Of a stretch of DNA of 64,000 bases, positions 9,771 through 20,122 are shown piece by piece. This DNA is from Mantis religiosa (taxonomy: Eukaryota > Arthropoda > Insecta > Mantodea > Mantidae), in the NCBI GenBank assembly GCA_030765055.1, contig CM060950.1:278544868-278608867 (forward strand), read 5' to 3'. The notes under the pieces were generated by a model. The model saw nothing but the letters and a program-made list of their open reading frames with translations. It was not told the origin of the DNA and made no database searches. The number at the start of each line of letters is the position of its first letter. Position 1 is the stretch's first letter. A program made the translations under genes and the position numbers.

Positions 9771-12700
9771 TCACATAATGGTGTTATTTATTATCTTTTC
9801 AATGACTGGACAGTATCTTACCCTATCTTTGTGATTCTTATGTGTCAGTATCCTGAAATAGATCCCAATATCGCGTAGTACTCGTTCCGTCGGGTTTCCT
9901 GATGGAAAATAGGAGGAGCAATAATATAATTTTATTCCGTGATCTGTGAGGGTTCCTTTAAAGCATTTACTCCGATGGACGGTCGCGTTATCAGACAAGA
10001 CCGCTTTTACTGGTCCGTATTTCGGCATATAATCATTCACTATCTTCCCTACACAAGTCCTGCTGCTTATGTTTCTTACGGGGTATATTTTTACATATTT
10101 GGTGAAGACATCATGAAGTACAAAAATGTATCGGCACCCAAATTGACCTCGAGGTAACTCTCCGTGAGCGTCCACTGTGACTAGCGCATTCTTTTCATCT
10201 CTTAAAATCGCTTGAGGTTCTGTATCGAATTTCACATTGAATGGTTTCGCTCGTTGGCACATGTCGCAAGTTGAACATATTTTCCGTACTTTTCTGGCTA
10301 AGTGTTTTATGTAGCAGTGTTCACTTATTACCAAATTTAGTTTCTCACTGCCGGTATGTGCTAAGGCTTTGTGATATGCGGTAATTAACCGGTTTTCGAT
10401 CCCTCTCGGAATCATGACTTTCCACTTCGGATCTGTCCGTCCGTGGAACTTGTAAATTTTACCGTTGTATATTCCAATGTTCTCCTTTAATTCTGCTGTG
10501 ATCGGTGACGCCTTTTGTCGAAGTTTCTGCAATTCTTCGTCTTCTTCCTGGAGCTTCGCCAAGTTTCTCAATTCTTTCATGAGTGATCTTCCTTCCATTG
10601 TGTCTAGGTTCAAGATCGTGACATCGTGTTTGTGGTCGTCGATCGTGTCTGGTATCGGGTAGTTTGTCTTCATTCTGGATAGCAGGTCGCTAAAGATATT
10701 ATGTTTCCCCGGCACATGACGGATTTCTATTTGGTGTGACGTAATCTCGTGCACGTATCTCGATATTCTTGTACTGGTTAGCTTGCAAGAGTTCATAAAG
10801 GCCAGACTCACATGATCGGTATACACAATGATGGGGTTGTTGTAAACATATTGTCGGAATTTCACCAAGGCAAAATAAATCGCACCTATTTCTTTCTCAG
10901 TCGTGCACGCTCGTGCTTCAATTTTGGATATTCCTCTGTAGGCTACTGCTATTAAGTGGTCCGTTCCATCTTCATCCCTTTGGGTCATTATCGCTCCGTA
11001 TTCCAATCCCGACGCGTCTGTGAAAATAATGAACGGCAGATTTACCCGGGGTTTTTCCAGCAACATGGAAGCTGCGAATAATCTTTTAACACTCCGAAAG
11101 GCCTCTTCTTCATCCTGCGTCCATCGCCATTTTTCATCTTTCTTCAACAACTGTCTCAAAGGGGCTACGTCAGTTGCGAAGTCGAGAATGAATCTGGATT
11201 GATAATTGAGGATTCCGAGGAATCGACGTAACTGCTTTATATTCTTCGGAGCCGGAATTTTATTTATGCTGTCTATCCGTTCCGGATTTGGTCTAATACC
11301 TTCCTGGGAGATGACATATCCTAGGAACTCGGTTTGTTTGACGAAGAAGGCAGTTTTACTTGGTTTAATTGTCATGTTGGCAACTTTTAACCGGTTTAAA
11401 ACGTAATCAAGGTGCTTCAGATGTTCACCAATTTCTGACGAAAATATAACAAAGTCGTCCACATATTGACCCACGAATTTCTTTATGGTTTCTCCAAAAA
11501 TAGCATACAATGCTCTCAACAATGCGCCTCCGCTTGTGTTCATTCCAAATGCGCAGACAGTAAACTGGTAAAGAATTCCAGAATGTAAAAATGCAGCAAA
11601 TTTTATCAATTCTCTCTTAAGTGGAATCTGCCAGAAGGAGGCGGTCAGATCTAAGGTAGAGAAGAATTTTCCTTTGTGCAACTTGCTCAACGTTGCATCC
11701 ACGCTCTCGGGTCTAAATCTGTCTGGTTTACAATGCTTGTTTAGCTTTCTTGCGTCTAGTGTTACTCTAATTTTCCCACTAGCTTTGCTTACTATGCACA
11801 GGGTGTTCACGTATATGGAGTCTGAAATTTGGATAACCCCGTCTTCTAGCATGTTTTCTATCACTTTATCGACTTCTTCCCGAATGGCGGATGGTATGGG
11901 TCTCGCTTTATGTGTAAACGGCTCTATGGGCGTCATTTCGAAAGAGTGAATATATTTCGTGCATCTTCCTGGTTTATCTGAAAATACCTCCTGGTGTCGT
12001 ACTAAAGTTCTAAATAATTCTTCTTTCTGCGCTGTATTCAGGTAGTTGTCCTGACTGACTTTTTCTCTGAACAAATCTTCCAAATATTCGTAGCTTTCCG
12101 CCTTGCGGTACAAATTTTTAGTCTCATAATTCCAATCCCTGGCGGGATTTTCTCGCGGTTCAGCTTCCACATATTCCCTAATCGTTCCAACATCTTCATC
12201 ATACATCTCAGTGTTACACGATTCGGCAGCATATTCTTCGACGTTTATTTCGCCAAGCTCCATTGCTCCAATTTTTATGTACTCATCAAAGAATACGTCT
12301 CCCAGGATTTCATCTTCACGTTCATCTCGTACAACTTCCTCTGAACCGCTATCGTCGACAAATGGCACCACTACTGTTTCTTGCCCTGTTTCTAACTTGA
12401 CAAATCTATTCTCGAAATTAACAATCGCTTTCCATTCATACAGGCAATCACATCCTATAATTATGTCGGTAACGAGTCTGGGTACGACCAGGAACAAAAC
12501 CTCAATAACTCTACCATTTATTTCTACGTTGAGCATGACTTGAAATTTCACTCTTTCTTTCCTCTTACCTACAGCTAGTGAACAAAATATACCGCTTACT
12601 GGTAAAGACATTATCTTCAAAACCCGGTTGATTAGTTCTTCATAAAACTTTTGCGAGCACACTGTACTGTTAGCTCCAGTGTCTATTATTGCAGTGTCCG

Positions 12701-12883
12701 GAATTCCGTTAATGGCAGCTGCTATTCGTGGTGGTTCGAACACTTTGTCACTGTATTCACTTCTGTTCCTCAGATTGGTTTCCTTCTGTAACATCATTTG
12801 CCCTCTGACGATCTTATTTTTCGCATACGGTTCACATAGTTTCCTCCCAGTCTTCACTGAAGGCGCGTTTGACTGGGTACATA
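9771..12883 (-). CDS. pol: Gypsy-1 pol: protease, reverse transcriptase, RNase H, integrase
   Basis: This is a single open frame; the 1028-codon figure counts from a GTG at 12857, but the frame is open up to the frameshift site at 12884. Residue numbers count from 12857. Protease: IIDTGANS with the active Asp near 59, and a second DIIIGCD motif near 131. RT: LDLTASFWQ near 402 and the YVDD box at 465-468. RNase H: FTDAS (Asp 614), TEKEIGAIY, VYTDHVSL (Asp 681), FSDLLSR (Asp 724). Integrase: His 829 and 834 with the CSTCDMC cluster at 861-867, then Asp 896, Asp 956 and Glu 991. The stop at 9771 removes the GPY/F end. It has no start codon of its own and is best explained as a gag-pol fusion made by -1 frameshifting. 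All core catalytic residues are present. Confidence 0.92.
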
Positions 12884-12890
12884 GTTTCCC
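12846..12890 (-). promoter_or_regulatory. Programmed -1 ribosomal frameshift signal, gag to pol
   Basis: The heptamer G GGA AAC lies at 12884-12890, in register with the gag frame. A 6-nt spacer (12878-12883) is followed by a perfect 7-bp stem, CCCAGTC at 12871-12877 with GACTGGG at 12846-12852, around an 18-nt loop. The gag stop TGA (12854-12856) lies in the loop. Slipping back one base at the heptamer leads straight into the open pol frame. Slippery site, spacer and hairpin all fit the known rules for -1 frameshifting. Confidence 0.8.
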
Positions 12891-15085
12891 TGAGTCTTGC
12901 TGTAAGCTCCAGTTCTGGTTGCATTCCCTCCTTCCAACTTTGCTTCCTGAGAAGGATGGCCGCGGTTTTGGAACACTTGCGTGGTTACTTGTAGGGCTTC
13001 GGCCCTTTCTCCATTTATCGGCGAATTTCTACCGCTCCTGCTCCTTTCTCCGTGCAGCGGCGACTTTGGCCTAAATTCTGGAATGTTGTCGACCCTCCAG
13101 TAACCATTTCCCGTGCTCCGTTCTCCCTGCCTGGGTGACCTCGGCCTAACTTCTGGTACATTGTCAACTTTCCAGTAGTCATTTCCTTAATGTCTTCTTT
13201 TTCTCTCGTTCCATCCTCCTCGGTTCCTTTCATGTCTCGCCGCGTTTACGTAATTTACTTGTACATTTCTGTTTCGGTCGTGCCCGTTGCGGTTCCTCTG
13301 GTTGCGGTCAAAATTATTTCGGCCTCGGTTCTCCCACTGCGAATTTCCTCCTATGGGTGCGGGACCTCAGTATCCATCTCGGACATCCTGGTTTTGATTG
13401 TAATTGATATGTGCCCCTTGCCCGAAATTATTTGAAATTTCCCTTTCGTTGCTCGCTCCAGGCCTAGCGAAACTTTCATTTTTACTCTTTGATTTGTTTG
13501 TCTCCAATGCCAACAGCAAATCGATCATGGTGACGACGTTTGTGGGTTTAGCTATAATTAAATAGTTCTGGAGTGCCTCTGGGAAGTGTGTCGTGATAAT
13601 GGCGATTAATTCTTGCTCACTCATAGGTGGATCCAGCATTTTAGATTTCCTAGCAAGTTTCGTGAAATAATTAACCATCGACTGATCAGTTCTTGGGTCA
13701 TTAATTCCACTACTCAGTTTTAATCTTATGCTAGACTGCCTGTTATGTCCCCAGTATCTGTTCATAAATAACCTTTCAAAGGTCCTGAAGTTATTATCGT
13801 TTCCCATTGATACCTCTAGCCAGTTAGCTGCATTTCCCTTAAGGCATTTCCTAACAATTGTCATTCAATACTGTTCAGGAATACACTTTACAGAAAAATA
13901 TTCACGCAGACTCCGCATAAAATCCTTAGGATTATCAGAATCCTCATGTTCAAACACAGGTGGCACAATTTCATTTAAGATGTGGTTTGGCCATTGCATT
14001 TGACCACCACTCCTTTCAACATGTACATTATTACCTCTGGGTTCATAACTGGAGGTACTTGGAACCATATTAAGCATCGAAATGTCGGCTGAGACACTTT
14101 GTCTCGCTTCGTTTCGTGCAGAGATTTCACTTATCTGACTAGCATTAGAATTACGTTCAGTTACACACAACCTCAAATTTTCTAATGTTTCCTTCATTCC
14201 ATTAATTTCTGTAGCTACCTCTTTCATTTGTTCATTTATTTCGTCTACACCCCTACCTTGCCTTCTAATTTCCCTTTCTGCTTGTTCTAATCTACTTCTA
14301 TTTTCCCCTGATTCTTTGATAGCCGTTTCTCTAATTTGGTCTAATTCCTTGCTAACTATTTCCCTCTCTTTTTCAAATTGCTTTGCTACGTCCCCTCTTA
14401 ATTTCTTGTATTCTTTGCCTGACTTCTCACTTACTTGATTACAAACTTCGATTCTTATACTTTCTATTTCCCCCCGTACTTCAGTTCTAACTTGATTGAT
14501 TTCCCCTCTAACCTCTGCTTGAAAGGTTTCTAATGCTTTCTGCTGACTTTCGAGCTTCCTAACCAAATCTTGCTGTCCTGCCTCTAATTTCTGATTATTA
14601 CTTTCTAGTTTCTGGTTAGTACTTTCTAATTTCTGACTTAATTCTAGGTTATTACTTTCTAACCTCTGAGTTAATTCTTGGTAGGTAATTTCTAATTTCT
14701 GACATAATTCCTGGTTATTACTTTCTAATTTCTGGTTCGTACTTTCTAATTTCTCCATTATCGCTTTCATCATGGCTACCATACTCATATTCGTATCTGA
14801 GTCATTTACATCTACTCCCTGGCTATTATTAGTTGTTTCCTTAGCTACACTAACCTGTACAATTTGATTGTTACTACTACATTCTGTCTCCCTTCCTACG
14901 TTATTTTCTAGACCCTGAGCATTATTACTTTCCATTGTCTTTTCTAATCTATTCTGTATATTCTGAGCACTTTCTCCTATTTCTGCTACTTTCTCTTTAA
15001 CAATTTGTATAGTACTCCCCTGCACGTCCATGCTTTGTGAATTTGACCGACCTTTCACCTTTCCGTTTCTTAAAATACTCTCCAT
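12854..15085 (-). pseudogene. gag: Gypsy-1 gag with three in-frame stop codons
   Basis: One reading frame runs about 743 codons from ATG 15085 to TGA 12854-12856 with no frameshift. It is interrupted by TGA at 13865-13867, TGA at 13367-13369 and TAA at 13187-13189. The N-terminal third is a long coiled coil with a repeated KLESNNQEL-type unit (about residues 108-185). The capsid-like part lies around the first stop: LKGNAANWL, FRTFERLFMNRYW, YFTKLARKSKML. The C-terminus is rich in Arg, Asn and Gly, with no CCHC zinc knuckle. It contains a tandem duplication, GNDYWKVDNVPEVRPRSP then GNGYWRVDNIPEFRPKSP. Three isolated stops suggest point mutations in a recently active gene. Gag would form the particle that packages the element's RNA. 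Confidence 0.85.
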
Positions 15086-15193
15086 CAGTTCATTGCAACA
15101 ACGACAACTACACTAAAATGTTACACTCAGTACCTTTGGTTTTCTGCTGGAGCTTCCGACGATCCTGATGCTGGTTGCTTTTCGTCCCTCGAA

Positions 15194-15211
15194 GCCCCAC
15201 GTTGGGCGCCA
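15194..15211 (-). other. Gypsy-1 primer-binding site for tRNA-Lys(CUU)
   Basis: TGGCGCCCAACGTGGGGC on the minus strand, directly next to the 5' LTR. It is the complement of the 3' end of an arthropod tRNA-Lys(CUU), including CCA. Gypsy-2 has the same 18 bases at 37174. Confidence 0.85.
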
Positions 15212-16168
15212 AGTTTGTATCCTATTCCTCCCCCAGCTGGGTCTGCTGATACTCTGTCTCGGGTATCAGTCACTCTGGATGTGACCTTAGCAGCCTGGAT
15301 CCCGGTGATCTGGTCGCCTAGTAGATTGCTCTATGAGTTGACTATTCTTTGCCCTGGCTAGTCATTAGAGCTGAGACCACGCTATCTACAGGGTATGCGT
15401 GAGATAGGTTGACGAAATAAAAACAACACAGTTCATAGTATCAGCTTTACTATTCAGTTCGTTTCGTGCTTACAGTTCACCAGGAGTTGCCGCCGCGTTC
15501 AGATCGAATTACTCTAGATTTCCACTATCACGTTAAAACTATACTGAATATCTGAAATCTATCGCGATGGAATAAATTACTAACACTGTTTTGAAAGTAT
15601 ACTTCGCCGCTTAATTCACTGCTGGGAGATCTTGTTCACTTAATAAGATTCTCATTACTGATTGTACTTCTCGGCGCAATCCGACGTTTGTGTCCCCGGC
15701 AGGCAAAACACGTCTACATGGTATCACGTCTCAGACTCGAAGACCGACGCTAAAACCTAATATTCCTTACCAAAACAGATATAGCCTCGCCTCCAGCTGG
15801 ATTTCTCTGAAAAACTCTAGTTAGCGAGCTACAACCACGCGGACATTTCCCCGAAATACTGGTTTAGGCCAGGTTTGGACCAGTCTACTAATGACCCAGG
15901 TAGCCACCCTCCCGTGACCACAGCCTTTCGACGGAACATTTTCATCCATATACACCAGCAACTATTTTACATAGCTCTAGGTTAAATTACTTATTCGAAT
16001 TCTAGTAATTAAATTTAAATGCTGTTGCTTCGTTTCATGAACTTATCCATCTGTCCTATTCATTATCTTATATTCTTTCACCTTACTTGCTCATCATAAT
16101 TTAATTATCATTTTATTCATTGTTAAAATCGTATTCAATCATACGGCTGATAAATACGGCATCAAACT
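15212..16168 (-). repeat. Gypsy-1 5' LTR
   Basis: 957 bp. Ends AGTTTG and CAAACT, which are inverted copies of each other. The boundary is fixed by the primer-binding site on one side and by the paralogous empty site near 56180 on the other. Confidence 0.9.
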
Positions 16169-16560
16169 ACACCACATATCACGATCTACAGCAGCAAGGT
16201 CGATGACAAACCTTCTGATTGCAACATCAGCTCTCGTTACAACACCTAGCAGCTTTTTAATGCTTACTCAGTGTTTTACAACACTCTGCTGGCGTTTCCC
16301 ATTCCTTATATATCTCATTCATAAATTCGAGAGGTTCCTCGAATGGATAAAAAAATCAACTATTCTCTCCCAGTCGAGATATTACTGGAGTCCTCCAAAC
16401 AGCGAAACCTTATCTGGGCCGGCAAGTCATTTTTCTTCGGGATATACTATCCGTATGTTAGTTTTATCTGCCGGCTCTTTGTGTACACTAGCCGTGATAT
16501 CGTATATAACAACATCGCAACACTGCTCCCTGCTGAAGGCTGGTCGTCCCAAACAGCACT
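16169..16560 (-). repeat. Gyp-C 3' LTR and pol-LTR junction, inner part
   Basis: Aligns with 56181-56600 and, more weakly, with 30480-30740. It continues the fragment at 7728-7814. No protein motif is seen. Confidence 0.5.
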
Positions 16561-17640
16561 ATGGTAGCGGGCCAGACTATCCAAGTGTTCCACGAACATA
16601 TCCTCTCGGAGCCGCGTCTGGATGCGGGAAACCACGTCGTTAATCCTCTTCAGCACCCGGTACGATCCTTGTCATGGCTGTTGAAGTTTCGTGCCGCGTC
16701 CCTTGGTCCGGGTTTGGGCAGTACAATCGGAGTAGATCACCCTGCTGGAACCTTTGTCTGTTGACTTGCCTGTCGTATCGGGTCTTCATTCCGTCGCTCG
16801 CATTCTGGAAGCTCTGACAAGACATTTTATGCATGTCGTGGAGACGGTACACCAAGTTCTCCAAATACTCGGTTGCTAGCTGCTTTGCATCCGGGGTCTT
16901 CCAAAAGCCAGATCACAGGGGAGGCGTAACACTTGGCCGAACATTAAGCTGACTGGGGTCATCCCAGTGGTGTCATCTGTAGACGAACGGTTGACCAGCA
17001 TGAACATTTGCACCTTGATGTCCCAGACTCGCTGATGACTGGACCCGACATTTTTCAGGTGTTCCTCTAAGGGCTTGATGTATTTTTTGACCATGCCATC
17101 CGACTGGGGATGTAGAGGAGTTGTGAGGGAATTGTTCACCCCAAGTCTTTCCTGCGCCTCCGTCATCAGGTTGACCTGAAAACTGGTGCGCTGGTTGCTG
17201 TGGAGATCCCCAAATCGGCACCCCAAATTGGCAGAACACTTGCTCCACGAGGCAGTCTGTGATTGTCTTCGCCTCCTAGTTCCGGATGGCATACACCTCT
17301 GGCCACTTGGTGATGTTGTTCACAACGACCATCAGGTACTTGTTGCCTTGGTGGGTCACTGGTAATGGTCCAGCTACGTCGACGGTGGTCCTTTAGAATT
17401 GCGGTCTGACGTTATACTGCTGCATGCGACCCCGGCTCCTAGTCTGGGAGGCCGCGACCTGCCGCGCACACGTGCCATTGACGGCGCCATGTCTCAGCGT
17501 CTGCTCGGAGCCTAAGCCAGTAGTAGCGCTTTCGGAGCTTGTCGTTCGTTGGTTTTGCTTTTAGGTGTCCTCCTGAAGTACAGGCGTGCTCTTTCTCCAA
17601 GACCTCCGGGGCCTTACTTAGGGGAAGAACCAACCGTTCT
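16561..17640 (-). pseudogene. Gyp-C (copy 1) integrase, broken
   Basis: This is the integrase part of an old Ty3/gypsy pol on the minus strand. The zinc domain lies at 17439-17633 (SGGHLKA, LRKRYYWL, WHVC). The catalytic core is spread over 16876-17292 with HPQSDGMVKKYIKPLEEHL, the region of the catalytic Glu. The C-terminal part at 16640-16864 has ENLVYRLHDMHKM. At least three frames are used and stops are frequent. Copy 2 at 56561-57641 is better preserved. The upstream neighbour is the RNase H part of the same pol. Confidence 0.75.
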
Positions 17641-17649
17641 CACTGCGTC

Positions 17650-18341
17650 TTACCATCGGGCGATTCCCATCCACGGAACAGCATGCCCTCTCTTGTATTC
17701 AGTGTGTCCCACTGGGCCCATTACGACATTTAGGTGGCGCTCCTCGGGGTGATGTCCTCCCATGTAGGTCTTGTCCTTGCTTCCACTTCCCTCAAAATTG
17801 GCCCCAAGCCTACATCCGCCAGCTGCTCCCTGCTCAGGCCGTGTTATCCCAGCCATCCGCAGGCACTGCCGTGACTACTCGGACAGCTACGGGACGATCC
17901 TTCTCTTTCACTCCTGTGCATTGGCCACACGACTCTGGGCAGGGTATTCGGGACATGGAGTCTGCGTTACCGTGACTCATCCCTCTACGATGTTCAGAGG
18001 TGAAATCGTACTCTTGTAGCCTCTGTATCCATTGTGCTGTCTGGCGTTCCAGGGTTTTAAAGCTCAGCAGCCAGGGTAGGGCAGAGTGCTCAGTCCTCAG
18101 GTGGAATGGCTAATCATACAGCTACTTTTGGAAGCGCTGAAATATCTCTACTGCCGACAGTAACTCTCGCCGCATGACGCAGTAGTTCTCCTCTGCCTTG
18201 GATAGTGTCTTGCTGTAGTAGGCTATCACACGATCGTGGCCATCCTGGACTTTGGATAGGTCGCCTCCAATGCAATGTTCGCTGGCGTCGGTGTCCGCAA
18301 TTAAGCCTCCGCCTGTTTATGGAAATCGAAAATTGGAGCAC
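17650..18341 (-). pseudogene. Gyp-C (copy 1) RNase H, broken
   Basis: A well preserved core is visible at about 18115-18305: TDASEHCIGGDLSKVQDG, VIAYYSKTLSKAEENYCVM and RRELLSAVEIFQRF, with the catalytic Asp and Glu. The remainder to 17650 is in other frames. This enzyme would remove RNA from the RNA-DNA hybrid. It lies between the RT and integrase remnants, the usual gypsy order. Confidence 0.75.
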
Positions 18342-19441
18342 TGTACAGGGTCTTCTTCAAGTGCTGGAAAGTACCTTCGGCGTCATCCGTCCACACTTAA
18401 GTTCGGTGTTTCGCTGGCAGGCGGCTAAGTGGTTTGGCCGTGTTGGAACGACGGTAATATCAGCACAGCCCAAGGAAACTGCGCAAGTCTCGCTTAACCT
18501 TTGGGCGAGGACAATCTATCACAGCCTGTGGCTTCTCCAGGTCCGTGGCCACTCCGTTTAGTGAGAATATGTGGCCCGTGTATTTGACTTCCTTGCGAAA
18601 GAGCTGGCACTTCTTTACATTTAGCTTCAAATTGGTCACCTGCAGTCTCTGTAGGACCTTACTCAGATTCTACAGATGGTTTTCGATGGTCCTACCGACG
18701 ATGATGAAGGCGTCCAGATATAGCAGGCAGGTGTCGTAAGTCAGTCCTCTCATCACCGAATCAATGAGGCGTTGGAAGGCAGCTGGTGCGTTACAGAGGC
18801 AAAAGGGCATAACTATGAACTGTCAAAGTGTTGGGTATGCAGTCTTTCCCTTGTCTCTCGGGTCTAGAGCCACCTGCCAGTAACCCGACTTCAGGTCCAG
18901 GATCGAGAACCCCTGTGCACTAGCTAGCATGTCCAGGGTGTCTTCAATTCGGGGTAAGGGGAAAACGTTGTTCCGGGTGACGTTGAGCTTCCTGTAGTCC
19001 ACGATGAAGTGTAGCTTGCCATTCTTCTGCGGCACCTGGACCACGGTGGAACACCAAGGGCCCTCAGACTGTTCAATCACTCAACTGGATTTCATGTAAA
19101 CTAGCATATACCGTACCACCGCGTGTTTTGCCAGCGCAAAGCGTCTAGGTGATTGCCGAATAGGCCGGGCGTCTACGAAATCGATTCGGTGAATCACTTT
19201 ATCCGAGCGGCAGTAGTCACTGCTGGCTAGGCTGAAGACGCGCTGGTATCTCCTCAGCAGTTGAACCTTCTGCAGCTGTTCTGCGGTCAGGTGGTCGTCC
19301 GCCCTCTCCAATAAGCCTTCCAGCCAGGGACCCAGGTGTTGCGTCAGCACAGAATTGCGTTTTGTGGAAGTAAGACGTGGTATTATATTTCTAATGGTCG
19401 ATATACGCTTTGAAAGGGTCTGCAGTATCCAGCACGTTTTA

Positions 19442-19442
<1 letters not shown>
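18342..19442 (-). pseudogene. Gyp-C (copy 1) reverse transcriptase, broken, active site mutated
   Basis: From the 5' side, 19081-19440 carries LGPWLEGLLERADDHL and the region before the RT. Next, 18823-19080 has VDYRKLNVTRNNVFPLPRI and FSILDLKSGYWQVAL. The active-site box near 18700-18725 reads CLLYLDAFIIVG, so the second Asp of YLDD is Ala. The thumb region near 18600 follows (LKLNVKKCQLFRKEV). A stop separates 19081 from 19080. The element ends abruptly at a (TA)n tract, so protease and gag are missing. Confidence 0.8.

Positions 19443-19497
<55 letters not shown>
19443..19497. repeat. (TA)n microsatellite at the Gyp-C truncation point
   Basis: About 27 TA repeats. In the paralogue the same junction holds only a short TA run at 59105-59120. 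It marks where Gyp-C was cut off. Confidence 0.95.
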
Positions 19498-19500
<3 letters not shown>

Positions 19501-19750
19501 CAGTGACAATGATAAACTGAGATGTGTGTCACAAATTTATCTGCGAAGATAATGCAAGAGTGAGAGTGTTGTGCAATAAGCGTTCGTCATTTCAAGTGGA
19601 GAATGAGTAGAATTTTATTTATAAAAGCATTACTAATAAAGTGATATTGCACATCATAATAAAAGATTGCATGTATTTCTATATAGCGTGAGGTAAACGT
19701 GAGGAAACATAAGAGTTAGCTAGAGAATGTAATGACATGTCGGCATGTTC

Positions 19751-19824
19751 GCCATAGTAGCTCAGTGGTTTAGGGCAGCTGCACGGAGAGCAGCAGATCA
19801 GGTGTTTCAAATCCCGGCTATGGC
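19751..19824 (+). tRNA. tRNA-like sequence (SINE head or pseudogene)
   Basis: It has a perfect 7-bp acceptor stem GCCATAG/CTATGGC, a clear A box (TAGCTCAGTGGTTTAGG) and an anticodon stem GCTGC/GCAGC around ACGGAGA. A nominal GGA anticodon would read Ser, but the variable arm is short and position 33 is not T. The B box is weak (GTTTCAAATCC). The better copy is at 59330. I think it is tRNA-derived and not a working gene. Confidence 0.4.
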
Positions 19825-20122
19825 AGTTAATTATTTAGTCTGCCTCCACGCATTCAAACCTTAGCCTACACACGGCTAGTGTGAAAGAAATGATAATTTC
19901 CATCAATATTTATTAAAATGCTTCCTACAAAATTGTTTTATGCTAAATGAGATATCTATCAGTAATTTTCTAAGAATATACTCAGAAGAATTCTTCATTC
20001 TTAATGACTCTTGTATAATTGGTAAACTATACACAAAATGTTCAAGAACTTCTTAGCAAACAAGTCAGGGGAAAAGACGATTAGAAATCGACGTTTCGGG
20101 AGCGTAGATCACTCCCATTATC

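Larger units (their letters stand above)
7815..16168 (-). mobile_element. Gypsy-1: Ty3/gypsy-type LTR retrotransposon, nearly intact
   Basis: The order on the minus strand is 5' LTR, tRNA-Lys primer site, gag, frameshift signal, pol (protease, RT, RNase H, integrase), about 670 bp of non-coding DNA, purine-rich tract, 3' LTR. The LTRs differ by about 20 substitutions and one 48-bp indel by eye count, so the insertion is fairly recent. Three stops in gag and a break at the end of integrase mean this copy is no longer fully functional. It sits inside the older Gyp-C LTR; the empty site is visible near 56180. No third (envelope) frame was found. Confidence 0.9.

Noticed and set aside
12211..12543. 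Plus-strand open frames inside Gypsy-1 pol and gag (also 9939, 11674, 12679, 13190, 13728)
   Set aside because: All lie opposite the well-supported pol and gag frames and show no motif.
7811..16180. A TACA/TATA target-site duplication for Gypsy-1
   Set aside because: TATA at 7819 and TACA at 16168 could be read this way, but the LTR end would then differ from the inner copies. The outer left end is altered, so no TSD can be claimed.
19751..19824. Functional tRNA-Ser(GGA) gene
   Set aside because: Short variable arm, no T at position 33 and a weak B box in this copy; better explained as a SINE head or pseudogene.
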